Below, one piece after another: positions 34,122-43,600 of a stretch of 64,000 nucleotides of DNA. How positions within the stretch are numbered: the stretch's first letter is position 1; each line of letters begins with the position of its first letter. The position numbers and the translations under genes were made by a program. The notes under the pieces are model-generated. The model saw nothing but the letters and a program-made list of their open reading frames with translations, made no database searches and was not told the DNA's origin. The DNA is from Diphasiastrum complanatum. Its lineage: Eukaryota > Streptophyta > Lycopodiopsida > Lycopodiales > Lycopodiaceae. The stretch spans positions 39,052,444 through 39,116,443 of the forward strand of contig CM055101.1 in the NCBI GenBank assembly GCA_029204225.1. Reading direction: 5' to 3'.

Positions 34122-35114
34122 TCTCAGAAGCTGAGAGCCGAGCATGAGAGCCGAGGAAATACTAGCTAGGAAGATAGTGATTAGCTATGGTGTATCCCAA
34201 AGAAGGAATGACCATGTAGGAGCTATTAACATTTTCTTGAATAGTTGTAATAGATGTAGACCCCCTTAAAATAGTAAGAGTGAGCCACCTTTTGATGGTG
34301 ACCTCTAGTGGAAGGGCAAATTCCACATGTAATTTCTAATTTAGTGGAATTTCCACATGGGTAGCCTTCTTGCTTATTCAAGGGCCCCCCTCTCTTGTGA
34401 GGGAGCTTTTGATTGTATTTTCAAGTTCTCTTGAGCTAATAAAGAGGATCCTCCATGAGTTCTTGAAAATCACTAAGCTCCTTTTTCATGGCAATGATCT
34501 TGAGTGATATTTCTATGAGCATGCTTGATTCCTTGCTTGTGGATTAACTAGGTTCTTGTTTCTTGTTCTTGTTTAGTTGTGGATTAGCTTCAGTTCTTGC
34601 TTGTGGAATCTCGTAGAAATCAACATTCAAGTAAACTATAGAGGCTAGAAGTGTGGTGTAAATCTTGCATAGTTTTGACATTCTAGTTCTTGATGTTCTT
34701 GAATAATCTAGGGATCAAGTAATGTGTGTTTCTTGATTCTCAGATTGTTACATGCTGCTAGGAATCTTGTTTCTTGTTTCTTGAATCTTGTTTTAGTTTC
34801 AGTAGCTAGTCTAGTTCTTGATTGTTCTTTGATTGAGTAGTTAGTAGTAGGATCGCTCTCTGTGCTGAACGTTGATCTGCTTGAGCTGTAGATGGTTGCA
34901 TGGCTAGTATATGCATGTAGTTGAGTATCAGATTTGAGCTACCCACTGACAGGCTGGGAAATACGTAATGCATCCTTGAATATTGCTTCTGCTCTGTAAC
35001 CGTTCTAATAAGAAGAGTAATCACAAAGAACCATAACAACACAAGTAATTCAAGAGAGATAAGCAACAAAAAAGAGAAAAAAACGTGTTCATCGAATAAG
35101 TGAATCTGTGAACA
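34122..35114 (+). mobile_element. Gypsy-cluster LTR copy B, left-truncated
   Basis: It is joined to array I at TCTCAGAAGCTGAGAGCC and lacks the first ~90 bp of LTR A, as do C and D. Otherwise it is nearly the same as LTR A, ending GTGAACA before a TGGCACCATTCC site. Confidence 0.8.
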
Positions 35115-35447
35115 TTTGGCACCATTCCACAGCTACACACACGCTCAACCAAGCCATATCTCAATATCTTGTGTTGTGACACCATCGTCTGAGAGCTCCT
35201 ACACATTCATTGTCGAGCTCATCACTTCGGTCTTAACCAAAGTCCTGCTCGTTTCTCAACCGGAGTCTCACGATCCTCACCTCCACAAGCTCCACAACTC
35301 AAGTCTGGATTAGACCACTACCTCATACCTCTCGATTGAACCACAACTTCATGATCCTAACATGTCCTGAGTTACACCTCAACCACCGCTAATCGTTCAA
35401 AACTCGAACGGAGTCATAACTCCACATTAAGAACAAAATCTCTTTGA
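35115..35447 (+). other. Gypsy leader B, longest copy
   Basis: It contains the ~220-bp leader shared with A, C and D, then an extension (ACCTCTCGATTGAACC..., shared with D up to the D breakpoint) that leads into array II. No gag is present. Confidence 0.6.
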
Positions 35448-35945
35448 CATCTCGACCGAAGAAAATCGTCACATCTCAACCGGGACCCTTCAGTCCAAAT
35501 TTCAACCGGAGTGCTCAGTCAAAACTCGACCGGAGCACTGCCATCAATTCTCAACCGGAGCATTTCGCTCGCATCTCAACCAGAGTGCTCAATAAAAACT
35601 CGACCGGAGCACTGCCATCACATCTCAACCGAAGCATTTCGCTCACATCTCAACCGGAGTGTTCAGTCCAATCTCAACCGAAGCACTCTGCTCAACTTGA
35701 CCGAAGCACTTATGTCAGATCTCGATCGAAGCATTTCGTTCAGATCTCAACTGAAGAACTCTCCTCAGATCTCGACCGGAGCACTCTGCTCAAATCTCGA
35801 CTGGAGCACTCTTTTTTAATCTCAACCGGAGCACTGCCATCAATTCTCAACCGGATCATTTTGCTTGCATCTCAACCAGAGTGCTCAGTAAAAACTCGAC
35901 CGGAGCACTGCCAGCACATCTCAACCTGAGCATTTCGCTCACATC
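35448..35945 (+). repeat. Satellite array II, diverged
   Basis: Monomers of about 25 bp of the type TCTCAACCGGAGCA with variable tails (TTTCGCTCACA, CTGCCATCAAT). They are clearly related to arrays I, III and IV but more diverged from them and from each other. The array ends directly at integrase sequence, which marks a large internal deletion of gag, protease, RT and RNase H. Confidence 0.85.
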
Positions 35946-36606
35946 TCCCCTACGCTATTACCTTGTCGTTCACAGAAAAAGTACACCGTACTATCCTAGG
36001 TGTAATGGCCAGGCTGAATCAACTAACAAGACGATCTGTAAAATTCTAACCAAGATAGTTGAAAGCAGTCGCTCTGATTAGGAAACAAAACTTTTCTCAG
36101 CTATCTGGGCTTACCGCACCACCCCGAAGAAAGTCACTGGGTGGGTAACCCCTTTCCACTTAGTATATAGTCAAGAAGCGGTAATGCCCGTAGAATTCTT
36201 AGTACCTTCGCTAAGAGTTACGGAGGCTTTTTCGTCAGATCTCTGTGAAAAAGCTTCAATCGAACAACAAGTCAAAACCAGGCTATTTACGTTAGTCCAG
36301 TTATGCGAGACAAGACTAATATCTTATCATGCACAAATAGTTAACAAACAACGCCAAAAAGCTTGGCATGACCGTCACCTGCGCAATAAAGATCTATATT
36401 TAGGTGACCAGGTACTTCTTTATACATCAAAGAAGCACCCCGGCAAGTTGAAGTTCAGAAATGTAGGGCCATACATTATTAACAAAATATCTCCTAATTG
36501 TGTAGTCCAGTTACAAACACTTGACGGGACACTCCTAGACACTGTCGTAAATGGTGGTCGTCTACGGCGGTACTACGAAGAGTTGTTCTTTGTTGACCCA
36601 ATTTAG
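35946..36606 (+). pseudogene. Ty3/gypsy integrase, C-terminal ~220 residues
   Basis: The frame reads HRKSTPYYPRCNGQAESTNK (Glu of the DDE triad present), then IVESSRSD, a TAG where Trp is usual, ETKLFSAIWAYRTTPKKVTG, TPFHLVYSQEAVMPVEF, AWHDRHLRNKDLYLGDQVLL, GPYIINKISPNCVVQL and a final GRLRRYYEEL before TAG. The form fits Tat/Athila-type gypsy integrases without a chromodomain. Only one internal stop breaks this part, so it is the best preserved coding piece of the cluster. The two catalytic Asp residues and all upstream domains are deleted. Confidence 0.85.
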
Positions 36607-36998
36607 GATCTTTTCCCTTGATAAAAAAAAAAAGTGTTTTGAATATTATTTTATTTCTTTCCTTGTACATTTCGCCTATTGTTCACCTCGTTCCTTGTTT
36701 ATACTTCATATCATTACTTATGTACATTCTATGCATTTTTTTTTCTTTTTTTTTTCTTCTGTTCATACTCATGGGTCATGGGTGTTCTAGATCGACAACT
36801 GATAGGCTACACCTTAGAAAATCATTCTCACACTTTGGCCACCTCATCTCTGTCTCACTGGTATCTCAAGGTAACCAACATTCCTAGAGATACACCTCTT
36901 TTATAAGAACTTCTACTCTGAGATACAGTCCTATTTTCCTTGGAGTTCTTCACTTGCATCAAATAGATCCATTTATGCATCATGAGATTTTTCTCAAA
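36607..36998 (+). other. Gypsy 3' untranslated segment
   Basis: About 390 bp of T-rich non-coding sequence between the integrase stop and array III. Open frames here are low-complexity. Tandem repeats just upstream of the 3' LTR are known in Tat/Ogre-type elements. Confidence 0.6.
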
Positions 36999-37517
36999 TC
37001 TCAGCGGAAGTGCCTCTGTCAAATCTCGACCAAAGCAGTTCCTTCAGATCTCGACTGAAGGGGTTTTGTCAAATCTCAACCGAAGCAGTTCCTTCAGATC
37101 TCGACCGAAGGGGTTTTGTCAAATCTCGACCGAAGCAGTTCCTACAGATCTCGACCGGAGCCTTCCTTCAGATCTCGACCAAAGGAGTTCTGTCAAATCT
37201 CGACCAAAGCAGTTCCTTCAGATCTCGACCGAAGGGGTTCTGTCAAATCTCGACCGAAGCAGTTCCTTCAGATCTCGACCGGAGCCTTCCTTCAGATCTC
37301 GACCGAAGCAACTCTTCAAAACTCGACCAAGGGGGTTCTATCAAATCTCGACCGAAGCAGTTCCTTCAGATCTCGACTGGAGCCTTCCTTCAGATCTCGA
37401 CCGAAGTGGTTCTGTCAAATCTCGACCGAAGCAGTTCCTTTAGATCTTGACCGGAGCCTTCCTTCAGATCTCGACCGAACCGGTTCTGTCAAATCCCGAC
37501 CGAGCAATTCCTTCATA
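36999..37517 (+). repeat. Satellite array III, about 21 monomers
   Basis: The longest array, 519 bp, with the same A, B and C monomers as arrays I and IV. It ends with the same B-C-A' run (GAACCGGTTC type C, then a shortened A). Because it lies between integrase and LTR C it probably shows the native 3' position of the satellite. Confidence 0.93.
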
Positions 37518-38498
37518 TCTCAGAAGCTGAGAGCCGAGCATGAGAGCCGAGGAAATACTAGCTAGGAAGATAGTGAGTAGCTATGGTGTATCCCAAAGAA
37601 GGAATGACCATGTAGGAGCTAGTAACATTTTCTTGAATAGTTGTAATAAATGTAGACCCCCTTAAAATAGTAAGAGTGAGCCACCTTTTGATGGTGACCT
37701 CTAGTGGAAGGGCAAATTCCACATGTAATTTCTAATTTAGTGGAGTTTCCACATGGGTAGCCTTCTTGCTTATTCAAGGGCCCCCCTCTCTTGTGAGGGA
37801 GCTTTTGATTGTATTTTCAAGTTTTCTTGAGCTAATAAAGAGGATCCTCCACGAGTTCTTGAAGATCACTAAGCTCCTTTTTCATGGCAATGATCTTGAG
37901 TGATATTTCTATGAGCATGCTTGATTCCTTGCTTGTGGATTAACTAGATTCTTGTTTCTTGTTCTTGTTTAGTTGTGGATTAGCTTCAGTTCTTGCTTGT
38001 GGAATCTCGTAGAAATCAACAGTAAACTATAGAGGCTAGAAGTGTGGTGTAAATCTTGCATAGTTTTGACATTCTAGTTCTTGATGTTCTTGAATAATCT
38101 AGGGATCAAGTAATGTGTGTTTCTTGATTCTCAGATTGTTACATGCTGCTAGGAATCTTGTTTCTTGAATCTTGTTTTAGTTTCAGTAGCTAGTCTAGTT
38201 CTTGATTGTTCTTTGATTGAGTAGTTAGTAGTGGAATCGATCTCTGTGCTGAACGTTGATCTGCTTGAGCTGTAGATGGTTGCATGGCTAGTATATGCAT
38301 GTAGTTGAGTATCAGATTTGAGCTACCCACTGACAGGCTGGGAAATACGTAATGCATCCTTGAATATTGCTTCTGCTCTGTAACTGTTCTAATAAGAAGA
38401 GTAATCACAAAGAACCATAACAACACAAGTAATTCAAGAGAGATAAGCAACAAAGAAGAGAAAAAAATGTGTTCACGAAATCAGTGAATCTGTGAACA
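37518..38498 (+). mobile_element. Gypsy-cluster LTR copy C, left-truncated
   Basis: Same left junction (TCTCAGAAGCTGAGAGCC) and same right end as copy B. It has a few small deletions relative to B, for example the loss of CATTC-type bases near 38,022 and of one TTTCTTG unit near 38,165. Confidence 0.8.
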
Positions 38499-38719
38499 TT
38501 TGGCACCATTCCACAGCTACACACACGTTCAACCAAGCCATATGTCAATATCCTGTGTTGCGACACCATCGTATGAGAGCTCCTACACATTCATTGCCGA
38601 GCTCATCACTTCGGTCTTAACCAAAGTCTTGCTCGTTTCTCAACAGGAGTCTCACGATCCTCACCACCACAAGCTCCACAACTCAATTCTGGATTAGACC
38701 ACTACCTCATTCTGTCAAA
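38499..38719 (+). other. Gypsy leader C
   Basis: The ~220-bp leader with TGGCACCATTCC at its start, joined to array IV at CTACCTCAT exactly as leader A is joined to array I. Confidence 0.6.
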
Positions 38720-39015
38720 TCTCGACCGAAGCAGTTCCTTCAGATCTCGACCGGAGCCTTCCTTCAGATCTCGACCGAAGGAATTCTGTCAAATCTCGAC
38801 CGAAGCAATTCCTTTAGATCTCGACCAAAGGGGTTCTGTCAAATCTCGACCAAAGCAGTTCCTTCAGATCTCGACCGGAGCCTTCCTTCAGATGTCGACC
38901 GAAGCGGTTCTGTCAAATCTCAACCGAAGCAGTTCCTTCAGATCTCGGCCGGTGCCTTCCTTCAGATCTCTACTGAACCGGTTCTGTCAAATCCCGACCG
39001 AGCAGTTTCTTCATA
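38720..39015 (+). repeat. Satellite array IV, 12 monomers
   Basis: 296 bp, the same length as array I, with the identical monomer order A-B-C-A-C-A-B-C-A-B-C-A and scattered substitutions. Confidence 0.93.
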
Positions 39016-40031
39016 TCTCAAAAGCTGAGAGCCAAGCATGAGAGCCGAGGAAATACTAGCTAGGAAGATAGTGATTAACTATGTGAGCCTACATGGTGTA
39101 TCCCAAAGAAGGAATGACCATGTAGGAGCTAGTAACATTTTCTTGAATAGTTGTAATAAATGTAGAACCCCTTAAAATAGTAAGAGTGAGCCACCTTTTG
39201 ATGGTGACCTCTAGTGGAAGGGCAAATTCCACATGTAATTTCTAATTTAGTGGAATTTCCACATGGGTTCCACATGGGTAGCCTTCTTGCTTATTCAAGG
39301 GCCCCCCTCTCTTGTGAGGGAGCTTTTGATTGTATTTTCAAGTTCTCTTGAGCTAATAAAGAGGATCCTCCACGAGTTCTTGAAGATCACTAAGCTCCTT
39401 GTTCATGGCAATGATCTTGAGTGATATTTCTATGAGCATGCTTGATTCCTTGCTTGTGGATTAACTAGGTTCTTGTTTCTTGTTCTTGCTTAGTTGTGGA
39501 TTAGCTTCAGTTCTTGCTTGTGGAATCTCGTAGAAACCAACATTCAAGTAAACTATAGAGGCTAGAAATGTGGTGTAAATCTTGCATAGTTTTGACATTC
39601 TAGTTCTTGATGTTCTTGGATAATCTAGGGATCAAGTAATGTGTGTTTCTTGATTCTCAGATTGTTAAATGCTGCTAGGAATCTTGTTTCTTGTTTCTTG
39701 AATCTTGTTTTAGTTTCAGTAGCTAATCTAGTTCTTGATTGTTCTTTGATTGAGTAGTTAGTAGTAGGATCGCTCTCTGTGCTGAATGTTGATCTGCTTG
39801 AGCTGTAGATGGTTGCATGGCTAGTATATGCATGTAGCTGAGTATCGGATTTGAGTTACCCACTAACAGACTGGAAAATATGTAATTCATCCTTGAATAT
39901 TGCTTCTGCTCTGTAACCGTTCTAATAAGAAGAGTAATCACAAAGAACCATAACAACACAAGTAATTCAAGAGAGATAAGCAACAAAAAGAGAAAAAAAA
40001 CGTGTTCACAAAATAAGTGAATCTGTGAACA
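39016..40031 (+). mobile_element. Gypsy-cluster LTR copy D, left-truncated
   Basis: The same truncated left junction as B and C. Internally it keeps some LTR A-like features missing in B and C (GTGAGCCTACATGGTG; the doubled CCACATGGGT). It ends at GTGAACA before the primer-like site. Confidence 0.8.
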
Positions 40032-40282
40032 TTTGGCACCATTCCACAGCTACACACACGCTCAACCAAGCCATATCTCAATATCTTGTGTTGTGACACC
40101 ATCGTATGAGAGCTCCTACACATTCATTGCCGAGCTCATCACTTCGGTCTTAACCGAAGTCCTGCTCGTTTCTCAACCGGAGTCTCATGATCCTCACCAC
40201 CACAAGCTCCACAACTCAAGTCTGGATTAGACCACTACCTCATACCTCTCGATTGAACCACAACTTCACGATCCTGACATGT
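40032..40282 (+). other. Gypsy leader D, cut by rearrangement
   Basis: Matches leader B up to GACATGTCCT and then stops abruptly. A 25-bp stretch (40,283-40,307) shared with 14,534-14,558 follows, then Copia-7. Confidence 0.7.
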
Positions 40283-40307
40283 CCTTGGGATACGCAAACC
40301 CTCCAAT

Positions 40308-41123
40308 TTCTCTTCCTCTGACAGGTTGAAAAACCAATGCTACTTCCTTGCTATGAACTTTCTCTCTAATGTAATGATACCTAATTTCAATATGTTTGCT
40401 TCGAGAGTGAAACCTTAGATTGAGAGATAACGCTATTGTGCTTTGATTGTCACAATAGATTGTTGTAGGAAGTGTTTGTGCAAGGTTGATGTCTACAAGC
40501 AGTTGCCTTAGCCAGATCGTCTTTTTGGTTTCGGATTCTGTTGATGACAATGCAACTAAGGTTTGCTTTTGGCTGTTCCATGATATTGGGCCTTGGTTGT
40601 ATAAAAATATAAATCCAGAAGTTGATTTTCTGATGTCGACATCTCCTGCCCAATCCGCATCTGTGTAGGCTTCAAGGATGTTGGCAGTGTGGTTGCCTTC
40701 GTAGCAGATGCTGAGAGTTTTCGTTGCTTGGATGTACTTTATGAACTTTGTTAGTGCTTTCCAATGAGTTAAGCATAGATTTGACAAGAACTAGCTAAGT
40801 GTATCGATCGAATATGCAAGGTCTGGTCGTGTGCAGATCATTGCATACATCAGTGAGCCGATGATGGATTGAAATGGGTAGCGCTTCATCTCTTCCTTTT
40901 CTGCCTCAGTTTGGGGAGACTGTCCTTTTGATAACTTTAGTCCAGGGTCAAATGGAAAGTGACTTGGTTTGTAGTTGTCCATTCCATAATTTTTCAGCAC
41001 GTTGTTGAAATATCGTTGCTGACTGATAAAAATTAGTCTGTTGGGTCGATCTTGTTGGATTTGGATTCTGAGACAATAGTGGGCTGGACCCATGTCAGTC
41101 ATCTTGTATTTTTGGGCCTGCAT
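40308..41123 (-). pseudogene. Copia-7 RNase H
   Basis: On the - strand: KYKMTDMGPAHYCLRIQIQQD (RT end), FISQQRYFNNVLKNYGMDN, YPFQSIIGSLMYAMICTRPDLAYSIDTLS, a stop, then LCLTHWKALTKFIKYIQ, AYTDADWAGDVDIRKSTSGF (catalytic DADWAGD), ISWNSQKQTLVALSSTESE, YCDNQSTIALS and HSRSKHIEIRYHYIREKV. It is cut at about ALVFQPV near 40,320, before the usual end, by the junction with the gypsy cluster. Confidence 0.85.
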
Positions 41124-41870
41124 TTTGTATCCTTCATCAGATTTAGATTGTTACTGAATAAGAGTGTATCACCAACATAGAGAGTGATGATGATGAAGTA
41201 ATCTGATACAGATTTGAAGTAGACATTCGAGTCTACCAAGTTTGGAATGAAACCATTTTCTATCAGAAATGCATTGATCTTTTGGAACCAGGCTCTGAGT
41301 GACTGTTTCAGCCCATAGAGCACCTTGTGAATTTTGCATACAAGGTGTTGTTGCTTGCCGTTAAGTTCATATCCCTCTAACTGCATCATATAGATTTCCT
41401 CTTCGATGGTTCCATTGAGGAAAGCGGTCTGGACATCCATCTGGTGGACTTCAAGATCTGTTGTTGCTGCAAAGGAGAGGAGTAGGCGGATCGAAGCCTG
41501 TTTGACAATTGGACTGAAGGTTTCTGAATAATCAAGATCTAGAATATGATAAAAGCCTTTGGCGACTAGCCTGGCCTTGTAACGATTTAGCCTTCCTTCA
41601 GCGTCGTACTTCGTCTTGAATATCCATTTGCATGGAATTGGATTTTGGTCCTTTGGCAGCTCAGTGATTGTCCATTTTTTATTCTCCATCAGGGGATCGA
41701 ATTCAGTGTCCATCGTTACTTTCCACTGGTTAGCATCAGGAGTAGACATTACCTTAGAAATAGAGTTTGGTTCCTGCACAACGTAGCAGGCCGGATAATT
41801 CATAAATCTGGATGGAGGTTGTCTGGACCTGTTCGACCTTCTGGGTTGAACTTCGGTCTTCTGATGTGGG
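41124..41870 (-). pseudogene. Copia-7 reverse transcriptase, YVDD changed
   Basis: A long open stretch: ANQWKVTMDTEFDPLMENKKWTI-type start, PCKWIFKTKYDAEGR, RLVAKGFYHILDLDYSETFSPIVK, HQMDVQTAFLNGTIEEEIYM, LYGLKQSLRAWF and LYVGDTLLFSNN. The catalytic YVDD is YVGD, so one essential Asp is lost. Apart from this change and a frame break into RNase H, the domain is nearly intact. Confidence 0.85.
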
Positions 41871-43140
41871 TTGACTCATTGAGATTCTGACTCATTTTCT
41901 GAGTCAGTATCAATATTTTGTAGTTAAATCCCTAGATCAAAATTGTCTGGTTGCTCGATCCTTGGGTCGGATTTATTAGCAGCTTTGCCTTTGTGTTCGA
42001 TGAACTGGTCTTCCACAAAAATGACATCTCTACTGGTGAATGCCTTCTCAGTATCCAAATTGTAGAGCTTGGTGGTCTGGGGTATAGCTGATGAAAATCA
42101 TTTTCCAGCTCTTATCATCTAGCTTTCTTCTTACATGTTCAGGGATCTAAACAAAAGCAATGCATCCAAACACTTGAATATTTTTTAGTGATGGTTTCAA
42201 TCATGTCCACACCTCATTAGGTGTCTTTCCACTCAGGGCTTTGGCAATGGATCGATTCTGCAAATAGACAGCTGTAGTAACAGCTTCTGCCCATAATTTC
42301 TTTGGAAGAGAGGCATTCTTACTCTGAATCTATCCGAAATTACTTTCAGACCAAATCTCATTTCTATACCACAGCTGGTTCTCTTCCGAAACTATGCAAC
42401 CTATAGATTTCCAAATAGAATTTTATTCCACCACTTCACCCCTCCTTTTAAGGAAATTTTAAATTCAATAAAAGTTAATCCAAAAGATGATATATGAAAA
42501 TACTCAAATCCAAGAAAAGTCAGTAATAATTGTATTCCACAAAAGGATTCAGTCTATTATGTATAGGACTTTCAATGTAAAGACCCTCAAGGATTCCCCC
42601 TAAGATGAGGATAGGAGAACACAATAGAAGAGACTACGGACCCAAACCGCCCAACCAATCCTAGATCAAACTTGTTCAGCTACACCATTGGACTGAGGTG
42701 AGTAGCTGGTTGTATATTGTTGATGTATTCAACTGGACTTGCAGAAATCCTTGAATTTTGTGGAGATATACTCTCCCCCTCCATCTGTGCGTAGAGCTTT
42801 GATCTTCCTTTGGGTCTGATTTTCTATAGATGCCTTGAACTGCTTGAAAAACTTGAATGCGTTGGATTTGTTCTTCATAAAGTAGGTAGCAGTTCTTCGA
42901 GAGAAGTCGTCGATGAAGGTTAGAAAATAGAGAGTCCCCCCTGTGGAAGCAGTCTACATCAGGCCACAAATGTCAATGTACAAGGTCAAGCAAGCCCTTG
43001 GATGTATGAATTGAGTCTGAAATGAAGGGACTTATAGCATGCTTGCTGATAATACAACTTTGGCTTGGAGAAGTTGGCTTGCTGACAAAAGATAGATCTT
43101 GTACTAGACTTTGAGCTGAAATTTGCTGAATACTGTTGAA
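41871..43140 (-). pseudogene. Copia-7 integrase, with foreign insert
   Basis: The zinc-binding LWHFRLGHFNFNS lies near 43,165-43,127. The catalytic core is readable around FLTFIDDFSRRT-type residues (about 42,930) and ALRTDGGGEYIS (about 42,797-42,765). The region that holds the catalytic Glu in Copia-8 (the CVAKRKTWTLIES part) is replaced by about 345 bp of other sequence (42,325-42,670). The conserved NYGQKL-like and NRSIAKALSGKTPNEVW parts resume at about 42,320. Stops and frameshifts are frequent. Confidence 0.78.
42325..42670 (-). mobile_element. LTR family Y piece inside Copia-7
   Basis: Bases 42,597-42,667 are, in reverse complement, nearly the same as the end of LTR family Y at about 46,642-46,712 and 58,950-59,018 (GGATTGGTTGGGYGGTTTKG). 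The remaining ~270 bp would be what follows that LTR. Comparison with Copia-8 shows that about 47 bp of integrase are missing at the site, so this is not a simple insertion. Confidence 0.65.
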
Positions 43141-43600
43141 GTTAAAATGGCCAAGTCTGAAATGCCACAGCATATCAGTTGATTTATAAGTGGCTGTGTG
43201 AAAAGCTTGACTGTCAGAAGAGTAGCAATGGCTGAGTTTGTAAAGATAGCCGCTTCTTCTTTCGTAGGCTAGAACCTTCTGAAATTTGTCAAGAATTGTA
43301 CAGCCTTTTGTATCGAATTCGACCCTCCGACCTGAATTGGTGATTCTGCTAACTGAGAGTAGATTCTTGGTGAGATTTGGAATGTGGAGAACGTTGGACA
43401 ACAACTTGACCTCACCTCTTTTGAATTCAACTCTGACTGTTCCTTCACCTTCGATTGAATGTGATGAGTTGTCTCCAAGTTGCACAACTCGAGAGTGGGT
43501 GACTGACTTATAGTTTGTCGTGATGGTGAGTCATGTGTTGAGCTGCTCCGAAATCTAAATACCAGAAATCGATATCCCGTTGTTCTCCGACTTTGGTCAT
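43141..43600 (-). pseudogene. Copia-7 protease, D-F-G site
   Basis: On the - strand the site reads WYLDFGAAQHMTHH, with Phe where Ser or Thr is expected in D-S/T-G. After it, VQLGDNSSHSIEGEGTVRVEF, VLHIPNLTKNLLSVSRITNSG, YLYKLSHCYSS and the integrase zinc-binding start are all in one open stretch (from 43,485). The same Phe is present in Copia-8. Confidence 0.8.

Noticed and set aside
33818-34169. Long overlapping open frames through the satellite arrays (also at 35,444-35,929 and 36,982-37,565), as a repeat protein
   Set aside because: The 24-25-bp monomer has no stop in any + frame, so all three frames are open by construction. Unit length is not a multiple of three, monomer differences do not favour silent sites as far as I can see, and the arrays lie in untranslated parts of a retrotransposon.
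36618-36906. Hydrophobic ORFs after the gypsy integrase as an env-like membrane protein
   Set aside because: The hydrophobicity comes from a T-rich untranslated stretch; the frames overlap and have no signal peptide or glycosylation pattern that stands out.
33826-39015. CRISPR array
   Set aside because: Monomers are directly adjacent, without unique spacers, and the sequence is plant nuclear DNA.
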